A stretch of 44,444 nucleotides of DNA from Pseudomonas caricapapayae (GCF_001400735.1 NZ_LJPW01000039.1:1-44444); one strand, 5' to 3'; numbered from the stretch's first letter, positions 16,546 to 23,807 are shown. Program-made: numbers and translations. The notes: generated by a model not told the origin, from the sequence alone.

Positions 16546-17745
16546 CTATGTCCCACCATGAAGCTGTCGGAAACCCTGGCTGTCGAGGTGGTCATGCCAG
16601 GTCTCCAGCGCCTTACGCTTCATGCCCTCGGCGGTGGTGTGGATGTACGTCGCGTCCAGGTCTTTCATGGCGTGGTTGAGCAGCATCTCGCCCACCATGT
16701 AGTCGACGCCCAGATCGGCCCATCCGGTGCGGGCCACCTTGCGCAGGTCATGGCTCGACCACTCACCCTTGGCCAACTCTGCGAACAAGGTGCTGGCCTT
16801 GCTGGCACTCACCGGGGCGCCAGGACGACCGGGAAACACATGAGGGCCGGTGTAGCCATTGGCGTGCTGCTGATCGCGGTAGCGCTTTAGCAACGCGCAG
16901 GCTTGAGCTGTCAGGGGCAACGTGTGCTCGGCTTTGGTCTTGGTGTCTTCTTCCGGAATGAACCACAGCCCGGTGGTGAGGTTGATGTTCTTCCAGCGCG
17001 CCAGCCGCGTTTCGCCCAGTCGCGTGCCGTGACATAGCATCATCAGCGCCAGCATCGAGGCAGTGGGGGCGAGCTCATACTTCTCTGCCAGTTGAACCAT
17101 GAGTGCGGGCAGATCGTCGCCACGCACTCGCGCTGGCTTGGGTCGGATGCGGGTCGCAATAAAGTCGGTGAACTTGAGCGTGGCCATCGGGTTGACCGGC
17201 AGCATCTTGAGGCGCAATGCCTGGCTGAATGCTACGGCCAGCACGCCATAGACCAGGCGCACGAACGAGGCCTTGTAACGCTCCTGCATCGGCCACATCA
17301 GCAGGCGATCCAGCGTCGGGCCGTTGAACGTGCACAGCTCGACCTCTTGCAGCCGAGGCACCAGGTGACAGCGCAGCGCAGATTCCGCACCCGCTTTGCG
17401 CTTGGCCGACAACGCCCGGTCACGCTTCATGCGCTCGGTGTACCAGCTCAGTACGTCGCCCACCGTGCGCCAACTGCTGGTGGTGGACACGGCGTCCGGA
17501 TCGACGGCGCGTCGAGCGAGGATGGCGGGAAGCGTGGACTGCATCAGCTTGGCGTTGATGCCGGGATAGTTACCGGCCTTGCCCCATTTGCCGCGCACCA
17601 CGACGTGCCATGCACCTTTGGCGCGATCTGATGTGGAGTAGCGAAACCGAAGCTCTGGGTAACGCGGGTCGCGCAGTTGGCGTGCGTTACCAGCGGCCTG
17701 TTTGCGAATCTCAGCATCGGTAACAGTGACGTGTAGCGTGTTCAT
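16546..17745 (-). CDS. Second tyrosine recombinase of the island, intact
   Basis: A 399-aa tyrosine site-specific recombinase with all catalytic residues: R242 (HGTRLGE), H332 and R335 (SSHDLRKVART), H358 (LLNHAM) and Tyr367 (DATYIHT). The N-terminal part, up to about residue 90, should be an arm-binding domain, followed by a SAM-like core-binding region (SWRTVGDVLSWYTERMKR). It differs from the tRNA-adjacent integrase and lies in the interior of the island. It may be the integrase of an element nested in the first, or an inversion or resolution enzyme. Since the other integrase is broken, this one could be the only working recombinase. Several palindromes precede its start. Confidence 0.88.
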   Translation of the reverse strand: MNTLHVTVTDAEIRKQAAGNARQLRDPRYPELRFRYSTSDRAKGAWHVVVRGKWGKAGNYPGINAKLMQSTLPAILARRAVDPDAVSTTSSWRTVGDVLSWYTERMKRDRALSAKRKAGAESALRCHLVPRLQEVELCTFNGPTLDRLLMWPMQERYKASFVRLVYGVLAVAFSQALRLKMLPVNPMATLKFTDFIATRIRPKPARVRGDDLPALMVQLAEKYELAPTASMLALMMLCHGTRLGETRLARWKNINLTTGLWFIPEEDTKTKAEHTLPLTAQACALLKRYRDQQHANGYTGPHVFPGRPGAPVSASKASTLFAELAKGEWSSHDLRKVARTGWADLGVDYMVGEMLLNHAMKDLDATYIHTTAEGMKRKALETWHDHLDSQGFRQLHGGT

Positions 17746-17979
17746 GGTGCCGGCCTCTGAGAGGCATCCAGCTGTGGATGCACTGATGTGGTTTAACTTC
17801 CGCCAATGGCGGGAGTTGTTCCGATAAAATCCGTTCTCGTACCGATAAACTTGGTGCTACTCCGGCGGGATGCGCTCAAATCTGAGCGCATCCCGGCTAA
17901 CGGCGCGGTAACGGTGCGAGCGTTAGTGGCGGCTGCCCCCAGTTATGGGGGGAGTAGGTGCGCGCAGTTTTGCTCACAT
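17746..17979. other. Palindrome-rich leader of the second recombinase gene
   Basis: Three dyads sit in 234 bp: GCATCCA-GCTG-TGGATGC (17764-17781), AACTTCCGCC-AAT-GGCGGGAGTT (17795-17817, one mismatch) and CGGGATGCGCTCA-AATC-TGAGCGCATCCCG (17866-17895, 13-bp perfect arms). Two ACCGATAAA/CCGATAAA motifs lie between. Such packing suits recombinase or repressor binding; the longest may instead be a hairpin ending transcription of the replication operon. Confidence 0.5.
17866..17895 (-). terminator. 13-bp perfect hairpin after the replication genes
   Basis: Arms 17866-17878 and 17883-17895 are perfectly complementary around a 4-base loop. It lies 84 bp past the last replication-block gene, before the second recombinase. 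No T-run follows, so terminator is only the likeliest reading. Confidence 0.45.
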
Positions 17980-18270
17980 CTATCCAAGGCCAGCGTCAGG
18001 CCATCGCCAGCGAACAATTTCCAGCGCTTCGGCCCTGGTCATCGGTTCACCGATCATCGTGCAGAGCCTTTTCCCGTCTCTCGTAACCTGCCAGTGGCAG
18101 CGGCGCTCAACGCCGTCGTCTGAAGCCAGCTCTGCAATCAGCTCCAAACGATGGTTTTTGATGTAGGAGCGGATAGGGTCGGTAAGTCTGCTGGCGGGTG
18201 AAACCCGAACGCGTCTGCCGCTCAACTTTGCCGCGAAACCGAGATTCAGCAGGTAGGCGAGAGCGGCCAT
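17980..18270 (-). CDS. Small protein with TubC_N-like domain
   Basis: A 96-aa protein whose first half (LLNLGFAAKLSGRRVRVSPA, then LTDPIRSYIKNHRLELIAEL) resembles the TubC N-terminal docking fold found in many phage and replication-linked small proteins. The second half (RRCHWQVTRDGKRLCTMIGE) has a strand-rich, possibly DNA-interacting look. Its ATG overlaps the stop of the helicase gene as ATGA, so it is part of the replication operon and may be a helicase partner. Function inferred only. Confidence 0.6.
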   Translation of the reverse strand: MAALAYLLNLGFAAKLSGRRVRVSPASRLTDPIRSYIKNHRLELIAELASDDGVERRCHWQVTRDGKRLCTMIGEPMTRAEALEIVRWRWPDAGLG

Positions 18271-19571
18271 CAGACTTCCTCCGCGTCATCGTCCAGGAAG
18301 GGAAGAGATGTGCCGTCAGGCAGTGGGCCTTTGAGGTACTGGTTCCATTCGTGCCCTTTTTCCTCGCAGTCGTGCCCTTTTTGTGCAGTCGTGCCCATGT
18401 CCAAGGGTGGGCACGACTGAGGGCACGACTGGGAATCGGCCTGAAACATGGCGTATTCGCCATCGGGCTGAGGGAGCGACCAGGTGACGACAGTGTCGCC
18501 GCCGAACCCACTGCGAGCCGTAGTGATCGACAGTTGCTCACGCGCTCGGCGGATCTGTTTTTGCGTGTAGCCGTTGCTGGCCATGAAGCCTTTGGCTTCT
18601 TTGCCGGGCAGTGGTCCCTTTGCCAGAATCCGCCGGAGCGCCTCAGTCGGGTCATCCGAATCATCAAGGCGCGCCTCATCGTCTTGGCCTTCCACATCGC
18701 CCAGAATCTCGCGGGCCGAGCCTTGAATCAGCTCACCCCACTCAACCCGAGTGGCTTCTATGCCGTCATCAAGTGTGCAAGGCTCGATGGTGTAGGAAAC
18801 GCCGCCATCGTCTGTGCCGATGTTGGATTTGGCCCGCGCCAGCACCCGGGCGTCAGAGTCGTGCTGTTTGGCCGCCACAAGTACCGTGCGGGCAAGCGCC
18901 GAAAACGCCTGTGAGCCAATGACCCGATCCGCAGGCGATGTGCCTGCGCCACCCTTGGCGAAGTGGGAAATCCCCACCACGGCGCACAGGTTCTGTTCGG
19001 CAAAGTCGACAACTCCCTGCAGGCCGCGACGCACGTCATTGGCCTTGTGCATATCGCCCTTCACTGCGCTCACCACAGGATCAATCATGAGCAGCGATAT
19101 CCCGCCCATTTCTTCGGCTGTCATGTGCAGCAGGCCGATATCGTTCGAAGGATCGAACGGCTCAACGTCGCCACGGGAGTTAACGCGGCCCTGGAGGATC
19201 GCCACCCGGCTCAGGTCTGCGCCTGCGGCTATCAGCCTAGGCACCAACGTGTCAGCAGGATCGTCCTCGGCCGACCAGATCACGGCATTACCCGGCTCTC
19301 GGCAGATTTCACCATCTGGCCACCGCCCAGCAGTGGTAATGGTTGCAATTAGGCCAATCAGCAACGTGGTTTTACCGGTGCCGCCGGCACCCGCCAGAAT
19401 GTGCAGTTTTCCGCGCGCCAGCCAGCCAGGCCACAACCAGCGGATCGCTACCGGCTTGATGTTGTTGGCGCGCACTGCGTTCGCCCGCCATACGGCCGGC
19501 AGATCAGCGCGCGTGATGGCGCTTTTTGGCTCTGCCCATTGGGAGCCGAACGGATCTTTTTTAATGGTCAT
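18270..19571 (-). CDS. RepA-like hexameric helicase (AAA_25 ATPase) of the island
   Basis: A 433-aa RecA-fold ATPase. Walker A is GAGGTGKTT (61-69), a following SAEDD (100-104) and Walker B LLMIDP (160-165) match the RepA/AAA_25 helicases of plasmids and satellites; GISHFAKGG and IGSQAFSALAR are the later family motifs. It should unwind the island origin. The C-terminal region is low in conservation (about 375-425) because its DNA also holds the 92-bp iteron block at 18343-18434. Its start overlaps the zinc-finger gene (ATGA) and its stop overlaps the next gene. Confidence 0.85.
   Translation of the reverse strand: MTIKKDPFGSQWAEPKSAITRADLPAVWRANAVRANNIKPVAIRWLWPGWLARGKLHILAGAGGTGKTTLLIGLIATITTAGRWPDGEICREPGNAVIWSAEDDPADTLVPRLIAAGADLSRVAILQGRVNSRGDVEPFDPSNDIGLLHMTAEEMGGISLLMIDPVVSAVKGDMHKANDVRRGLQGVVDFAEQNLCAVVGISHFAKGGAGTSPADRVIGSQAFSALARTVLVAAKQHDSDARVLARAKSNIGTDDGGVSYTIEPCTLDDGIEATRVEWGELIQGSAREILGDVEGQDDEARLDDSDDPTEALRRILAKGPLPGKEAKGFMASNGYTQKQIRRAREQLSITTARSGFGGDTVVTWSLPQPDGEYAMFQADSQSCPQSCPPLDMGTTAQKGHDCEEKGHEWNQYLKGPLPDGTSLPFLDDDAEEV
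18343..18434. repeat. Iteron block A, inside the helicase gene 3' end
   Basis: Five copies of a TCGTGCCC-type motif: TTCGTGCCC at 18348-18356, GTCGTGCCC at 18369-18377 and 18388-18396, then the reverse form GGGCACGAC at 18409-18417 and 18421-18429. The 92-bp block matches the reverse complement of 21167-21258 at about 81 of 92 positions. Candidate replication-initiator binding array. Confidence 0.75.
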
Positions 19572-19975
19572 GCGACCCCCAGACGTTGCTTGGCGATGTT
19601 GAACCGCTCCAGGTCATCCCCGGAAAGCGTGCCGTTTTGTTGAAGTGCCGCGCCGATCAGGTAAATCGCGCGCTCGTGATTGATCGCAGCTTTGCTGGGG
19701 CCGGTTCGCTCGCGCACGCTGTTTGGGAACAGATGCCGAAGCTCCAAACCGATGGCCTCAACAATCGCTTTAGCTGAACAACCTGCCCAGCAGCGCAACA
19801 GAACGGTGCCATCTGAAGTGTCCGAAATTGCCAAACTTGGAGAGCGGTCATCATGCGCTGGGCAACACGCTTTCCACTTGTGCGCGCCTGCCGGTTTAAC
19901 TTTTTCGAGCCTCGAAAGTACGTTCTCAAGGCAAGCCGATCCCGTCGGCGCAAGTGCGCCGTTTTGAATTTTCAT
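19568..19975 (-). CDS. Primase-type zinc-finger protein
   Basis: A 135-aa protein with the CHC2-like primase zinc ribbon: CCPAHDDRSPSLAI (Cys38, His41) and RCWAGCSAKAIVEAIGLE (Cys62, Cys66). In full-length satellite primases this motif is followed by a polymerase domain; here the protein stops soon after, so the zinc module is a separate polypeptide beside the helicase. It may recognise the single-stranded priming site and recruit or stimulate the helicase. It lies 2 bp after the metallopeptidase gene and overlaps the helicase start. Confidence 0.8.
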   Translation of the reverse strand: MKIQNGALAPTGSACLENVLSRLEKVKPAGAHKWKACCPAHDDRSPSLAISDTSDGTVLLRCWAGCSAKAIVEAIGLELRHLFPNSVRERTGPSKAAINHERAIYLIGAALQQNGTLSGDDLERFNIAKQRLGVA

Positions 19976-19977
19976 AG

Positions 19978-20694
19978 TTAGCCCCTTACGCGAGTATCGC
20001 GGCGATAAATGCGGCGACGATCACGAACTCGGTCCACCAGTTCTGGAGATACTTTCGTTCCCACATAAGCGACCTTAGAGTCGGTCATTAACATCGCCTG
20101 CGGGACATATGCATATTGGCCGCGTGGCAGAGTGCGCGGAGCCCGACGGATACGAGGTATGCACTTATCCAGCAGCGCCATTGACTCAGCCATTGAGTCT
20201 TGCAGTCGTTTGCCGGTTTCACACAAAGGAACAGGCTCACCAGGTCGAATAGCGTTCCATGCGTAGCGGTCAGCTAATATTTCGTTTACAGCACCAATAA
20301 CTCTCTGGCAATCGGCGCGAAGTTCTGGGTCGGTAATTCCGAAAGTGTCAAAGCCGCTGAAGTTATCGCGATAGTGTCCGATCTCATGCATGACAACGAA
20401 CGTGTGGATTTCGTCGTCCTCAAGTTGGGACCAATCTATCTCTGGGCGCTGGACGCTCCGCAGGGTAGCTGCGTCTATTTTTTCGGCAACCAGAATTACA
20501 ACTCGTTCCTGCAGCGACACTTCGTTGACTGACGCGTCAGCGTAAACAGCCTGTGCAAAAGGGTTGAACATACCCCAGTTGCCCCCCAGCTCTTCGTCAG
20601 TGCCAATCGCGAGGCAGCAACCCGCTTCTTTGGATATTTCCGCAAGATTGCGGTACTGGATGCGGCCAAGCGTGAGAGTCGTATTGGTCTTCAC
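19978..20694 (-). CDS. ImmA/IrrE-like zinc metallopeptidase
   Basis: A 238-aa protein with HEIGH (103-107) and a downstream NEILADRYAW (Glu138, Asp142), the arrangement of ImmA/IrrE peptidases. In ICEBs1, ImmA cuts the element's repressor ImmR upon SOS or cell-sensing signals to start excision; a similar derepression role is plausible here. No XRE repressor is fused to it. The start is GTG at 20694, overlapping the previous stop as GTGA, and no better start exists upstream. It lies within the tightly overlapping replication operon, which suggests a link between induction and replication. Confidence 0.75.
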   Translation of the reverse strand: MKTNTTLTLGRIQYRNLAEISKEAGCCLAIGTDEELGGNWGMFNPFAQAVYADASVNEVSLQERVVILVAEKIDAATLRSVQRPEIDWSQLEDDEIHTFVVMHEIGHYRDNFSGFDTFGITDPELRADCQRVIGAVNEILADRYAWNAIRPGEPVPLCETGKRLQDSMAESMALLDKCIPRIRRAPRTLPRGQYAYVPQAMLMTDSKVAYVGTKVSPELVDRVRDRRRIYRRDTRVRG

Positions 20695-21329
20695 AGCGCA
20701 CCGCCTTGAGCTTCCAGTACACGGACCTGACTCATGTGATGGTTGTAGCGTTTCAAGCGAACGGATAGGGACGAGTTTGCGCGGAGGGCGGCCAGGGCCA
20801 TGCGGCGATGGGCTATTGCGCGGATTTTGGACGGAGTGAGGGCATACATAGGTGAAGCTCCCGAATCATTGGAGCCACCGCGTCCTGCCGCCAAGCAGGT
20901 AAGGGTGGCGAGTTGCACAGGATTGGCGGACCGGAGATTCAGGAACCCGGCGCACCCGAAGGTGCTCCTGCGCAACCCGCCATAACACAGGATTGCGGGC
21001 ACAAAAAAAGCGCCTGCAATCGTAATGGGGGCGCTGTTGCGCCTGAAATCATTCGACCCGCCAAGGTCGGTCGCTGAATTGGCAACGACGGGCGAACAAT
21101 AACCGCGAGAACGATTGCGTGCAACCAACGATATCGACCGTTCGTCGGTGCTCTTGAGGATGCTTTTCTCAGTGGTGCCCTCAGTGGTGCCCAGCCTAGG
21201 GTATGGGCACGACTGCACAAAAAGGGCACGACTGATAAGAAAAAGGGCACGAATGGAGTGCTGGTCGCCAAGATGCTCATGAAGGTGCTCATTCTTTTTC
21301 GTGAGCGCCTTGAGCGCCTTCGTGGACAT
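20691..21329 (-). CDS. Unrecognised ORF carrying iteron block B
   Basis: A 212-codon frame (MSTKALKALTKKNEHLHEHL...) that starts in a TAATG overlap with alpA and ends in a GTGA overlap with the peptidase gene. Those two junctions argue it is translated, at least as a coupling device. Its sequence looks unlike a compact protein: the middle is low in structure and its first third is the 92-bp iteron block. A 117-codon frame in another register also spans this region. The C-terminus (LTPSKIRAIAHRRMALAALR) is basic. I keep it as a probable gene with unknown product. Confidence 0.45.
   Translation of the reverse strand: MSTKALKALTKKNEHLHEHLGDQHSIRALFLISRALFVQSCPYPRLGTTEGTTEKSILKSTDERSISLVARNRSRGYCSPVVANSATDLGGSNDFRRNSAPITIAGAFFVPAILCYGGLRRSTFGCAGFLNLRSANPVQLATLTCLAAGRGGSNDSGASPMYALTPSKIRAIAHRRMALAALRANSSLSVRLKRYNHHMSQVRVLEAQGGAL
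21167..21258. repeat. Iteron block B, inverted copy of block A
   Basis: GTGGTGCCC at 21172-21180 and 21184-21192, then GGGCACGAC at 21205-21213 and 21224-21232 and GGGCACGAA at 21245-21253. The block is the reverse complement of block A with about 11 differences. Blocks A and B flank the peptidase, zinc-finger and helicase genes. Confidence 0.75.
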
Positions 21330-21553
21330 TACGCCACCTCGCTACGGCATTCGGCGATGCGGGCTTCACACCAGGCCAGCACCTCAGCCTCGATCCAGAC
21401 GACACACTTCGGGCCGAGGGTGATTTGCTTGGGGAAGTTTTCAGCAGCGACACGGCGGTAAATCTCAGTGCAGGAAAGGCCGGTGATCGACTCTACTTCC
21501 TGGCGTTTGATAAACCGGCGAGCTGGAGAGGTGGTGTTGGTAGCGTTTGCCAT
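21329..21553 (-). CDS. alpA: AlpA-family transcriptional activator/excision factor
   Basis: A 74-aa AlpA protein: RFIKRQEVESITGLSCTEIYRRVAAENFPKQITLG and the wing CVVWIEAEVLAWCEARIAE cover the whole domain. AlpA and its P4 homologue Vis regulate satellite gene expression and excision. It is the first gene of the replication operon, right behind a 140-bp leader with two operator-like dyads, so it is likely the control point of the island. Confidence 0.88.
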   Translation of the reverse strand: MANATNTTSPARRFIKRQEVESITGLSCTEIYRRVAAENFPKQITLGPKCVVWIEAEVLAWCEARIAECRSEVA

Positions 21554-21638
21554 CGTCTGCGCCTCCTTGGGCGGTATTGGTAATCGACGATGGCAATGCT
21601 GGCGGGTAAGCGGCGGTGCTGATAGTCCGGTGTGCTGC

Positions 21639-21656
21639 GCAAACCGTACAGTTTGC
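21639..21656. promoter_or_regulatory. Operator-like dyad upstream of alpA (site 1)
   Basis: GCAAACCGTACAGTTTGC: six-base perfect arms with a near-symmetric centre. It lies 86 bp before the alpA start. Together with site 2 it looks like a repressor operator pair. Confidence 0.6.
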
Positions 21657-21670
21657 CTAGCATAATGTCC

Positions 21671-21687
21671 GGTTTGCGGTGCAGACC
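21671..21687. promoter_or_regulatory. Operator-like dyad upstream of alpA (site 2)
   Basis: GGTTTGC-GGT-GCAGACC, arms matching at 6 of 7 positions and sharing the GCAAACC half-site with site 1, 32 bp apart. Between the two sites the minus strand reads TATGCT, a possible -10. Confidence 0.5.
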
Positions 21688-21696
21688 GTAGTCAGC

Positions 21697-21969
21697 TCAC
21701 GAGCGATCTCTTTCGTGAATTTGAATCCACTCTTGTAGCGTGCGCTCCTTAATCCCGTCTCGGCGGGCTACTATGCGGCAGAAGTCGGCGCGGCTCTTGT
21801 ACTCGGCAGACGTTTTGTCCCATTCAGCTAACAGTTGGGTCTTTACCCTGTTCGTGGAGGCGTGACGTTTCTGCGCTCGCTCACGGGCGATATTCGAAAC
21901 GATCTCACTTTGCTGCTGGAAAGAACGGCTTAGCGCATAACTTGCCGCCAATTCGCCATACGTTTTCAA
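21697..21969 (-). CDS. Small protein with probable HTH
   Basis: A 90-aa basic protein. The C-terminal half (SRADFCRIVARRDGIKERTL then QEWIQIHER) has helix-turn-helix character; the N-terminal half (SYALSRSFQQQSEIVSNIAR) is helical and Gln-rich. The only start that gives this length is TTG at 21969, just after the stop of the upstream gene, so the start is uncertain. It sits next to the alpA operators and could be the regulator that binds them. Confidence 0.55.
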   Translation of the reverse strand: MKTYGELAASYALSRSFQQQSEIVSNIARERAQKRHASTNRVKTQLLAEWDKTSAEYKSRADFCRIVARRDGIKERTLQEWIQIHERDRS

Positions 21970-21971
21970 AA

Positions 21972-22424
21972 TCAGTTATATACCTCGAACGCTTCTTTAA
22001 TTTTATCCTTACTATAAAGCCAGCATAGTAGATCGTATTGATATACGAGTAAGCTTGTTTTTTGCCAGTAGTCAAACTCGCCAAACGATGCGTGAATAGA
22101 TAGTGTGGTCAGCTTCTCAATAGCGGTAGTTGCAGATGCTCGACGACTTGGTAGCGTTATTTTCGAAGCTATTGCGATAAGCTCTAAATCCGCCTCTATG
22201 ATATCGCCTACGTCTGCGCCAACCTGAATTGGCGGTAAACTTTTCCAGGCGTCCTCATCGTCTTGGCCTAGTGCAACGTATGCCAGTTCCTCAAAGCAAA
22301 ATGATAGGGTGTCTGTGAATTGTTCTTGGATATTCGAGAGCTTAGAGCTTTCAAATGAATTGTACGAGTGTAGTTGCTCATACAGTTTTTCAAGGTCGAT
22401 GTATCGGAAGTATTCGCAAAGCAT
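21972..22424 (-). CDS. AT-rich unrecognised protein coupled to the integrase gene
   Basis: A 150-aa protein (MLCEYFRYIDLEKLYEQLHS...). Its ATG overlaps the integrase stop as TAATG, with GAGGG upstream, so it is translated with the integrase. It is acidic and aromatic-rich, probably all-helical (ELAYVALGQDDEDAWKSLPP; KTSLLVYQYDLLCWLYSKDK), with no catalytic motif I can name. The gene is strikingly AT-rich compared with the flanking integrase, like the RloC-like gene, suggesting it is separately acquired cargo. Immunity, toxin-antitoxin or anti-phage roles are only guesses. Confidence 0.6.
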   Translation of the reverse strand: MLCEYFRYIDLEKLYEQLHSYNSFESSKLSNIQEQFTDTLSFCFEELAYVALGQDDEDAWKSLPPIQVGADVGDIIEADLELIAIASKITLPSRRASATTAIEKLTTLSIHASFGEFDYWQKTSLLVYQYDLLCWLYSKDKIKEAFEVYN

Positions 22425-23633
22425 TAGCACGCCCTCATTAACTGTACATTTGAGTTCGCGCCAGCACATAGCGCGTCGATTGAGTCAGCCCAGGCCTGCA
22501 TCATTCCCCGGCGCTGCTCCAGGTAGTTGGCGTGGTTGTAAGTGTCGCGGATGCCATCAGAATCGCCGTGGGCCAGTTGCCGCTCGATCCAGTCCTTGTT
22601 GTACCCGCGTCCGTTCAGCTCGGTGGACAGCAGATGACGGAATCCGTGGCCGGTCTGGCGGTTCTCGTAACCCATGAGGCGCAATGCCTTGTTGATCGTG
22701 TTCTCGCTCATAGGGCGTTCGGTGTTTTGCTGTCCGGCAAAAACCAGCGAGTACTCGCCGGTAATCGGTTGAAGCTGGCGCAGGATCTCCACGGCCTGAC
22801 TCGGCAGTGGTACAGCGTGTGGGCGGCGGGCCTTCATCCGCTCCTTGGGGATTGTCCAGGTGGCGGCGTCCAGATCGAACTCGGCCCACGGTGCGGCTCG
22901 CAATTCACCAGGTCGCACGGCGGTCAGTACCAGCAGGCGAATGGCGTAGCGGGTCAGCTTGTTGATGTTGGCGCTATCGCACTTCCCCAGTAGCTCGGGC
23001 AACTCGGACAAAGCGACGTGTGGGTGGTGGCGGGGCGCTTTTGCGGGAGCGGCTACCACGTCCAGATCGGTAGCGGGGTTGCTATCGACTACACCCTTCG
23101 CCAACCCGTAGCGGAATATCTGGTGCAGCCATTGGCGGATCTTCCCCCCTGGCCTCAACCTTGCGCACCAGCTCCACCAGATCGGGCCGGCTGATGCTTT
23201 TCAGTGGGCGAGCACCGATACCTGGGATCAGATCGTTCTCCAGGTAAAGCTTGGCCTTGTAGGCCGTGCTCTTTGCCCAGCGTGGCGCGTTGTAGGCAAA
23301 CCACTCCCGCGCCAGCGTCTCAAATGTCAGCCCCTCGACCTTCTGCGCTTTCCTCGCCGCTTGTCGGGCCGCGCTTGGGTCTTTGCCGTCTGCCATTAGC
23401 TGCCGGGCCTCTGATCGCTTCTTGCGTGCCTGCATCAACGTCACTTCGGGATACGATCCAAGCGCCAGCCGGTTTTCTTTGCCGAGGTGACGATACTTGA
23501 GCCGCCATAGCTTGGAGCCGATGGGCATGATTTCCAAGTACAGACCTTCGCCATCGGAGAGCTTGTAGGACTTCTCCTGGGGCTTTGCGGCCTTGATCGC
23601 GGAGTCGGTCAGGGGCGTGACTTTGCGGGGCAT
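22424..23633 (-). pseudogene. int: P4-type integrase adjacent to tRNA-Phe, frameshifted
   Basis: The N-terminal part (MPRKVTPLTDSAIKAAKPQE, start 23633, DUF4102 arm domain then core-binding domain) and the C-terminal catalytic part (AVRPGELRAAPW, TGHGFRHLLSTEL, then NHANYLEQRR with the Tyr) are in different frames. They meet near 23145, at AGGGGGGAAG on the minus strand: frame one reads VRKVEARGEDPP, frame two picks up GKIRQWLHQIFRYGL. In relatives about five to seven residues separate EARG from the IRQ helix, so the change is likely a small deletion with frame loss rather than one base. All catalytic residues remain. The element's own integrase is therefore probably inactive, unless the G-run slips. 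Confidence 0.85.
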
Positions 23634-23645
23634 AGGGCACCATTG

Positions 23646-23683
23646 TAGGGGCAAGCAAGATGACCGAACCGGTCTTGCCCCTA
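23646..23683. promoter_or_regulatory. 10-bp inverted repeat in the integrase leader
   Basis: TAGGGGCAAG (23646-23655) and CTTGCCCCTA (23674-23683) are perfect complements 18 bp apart, immediately upstream of the integrase ATG. The right arm is part of the tandem TGCCCC motif. It may be an autoregulatory Int site. Confidence 0.55.
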
Positions 23684-23697
23684 ACTCTGCCCCCAAA
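23676..23697. repeat. Tandem TGCCCC(C/T)AA motif, candidate arm site (right end)
   Basis: TGCCCCTAAC (23676-23685) and TGCCCCCAAA (23688-23697), 12-bp period, same orientation and phasing as the pair at 10807-10828 near the other end of the island. Confidence 0.5.
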
Positions 23698-23741
23698 ACT
23701 CTGGGCTGGCAAGGTTGGTTTGGGAAACCATAGACAACAAA

Positions 23742-23762
23742 AAGCCCGCACTAGGCGGGCTT
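23742..23762 (-). terminator. Terminator downstream of tRNA-Phe
   Basis: AAGCCCGC (23742-23749) and GCGGGCTT (23755-23762), 5-base loop; on the minus strand it ends in TTTTTGTTG. It is part of the extended left/right homology of the att regions, so the element brought its own copy of the tRNA terminator. Confidence 0.85.
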
Positions 23763-23807
23763 CTTGTGGGCTTTCGGGTGGTTTTGGCACCACCTGAAAT
23801 CAATTAG

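Noticed and set aside
18343..18434. CRISPR-like array
   Set aside because: The units are only 9 bp, change orientation and lack uniform spacers; no cas genes. Iterons fit better.
18198..18914. Long plus-strand frame opposite the helicase gene
   Set aside because: It is antisense to a well-supported ATPase. The peptide it shares with a frame near 21.2 kb simply reflects the 92-bp inverted DNA repeat.
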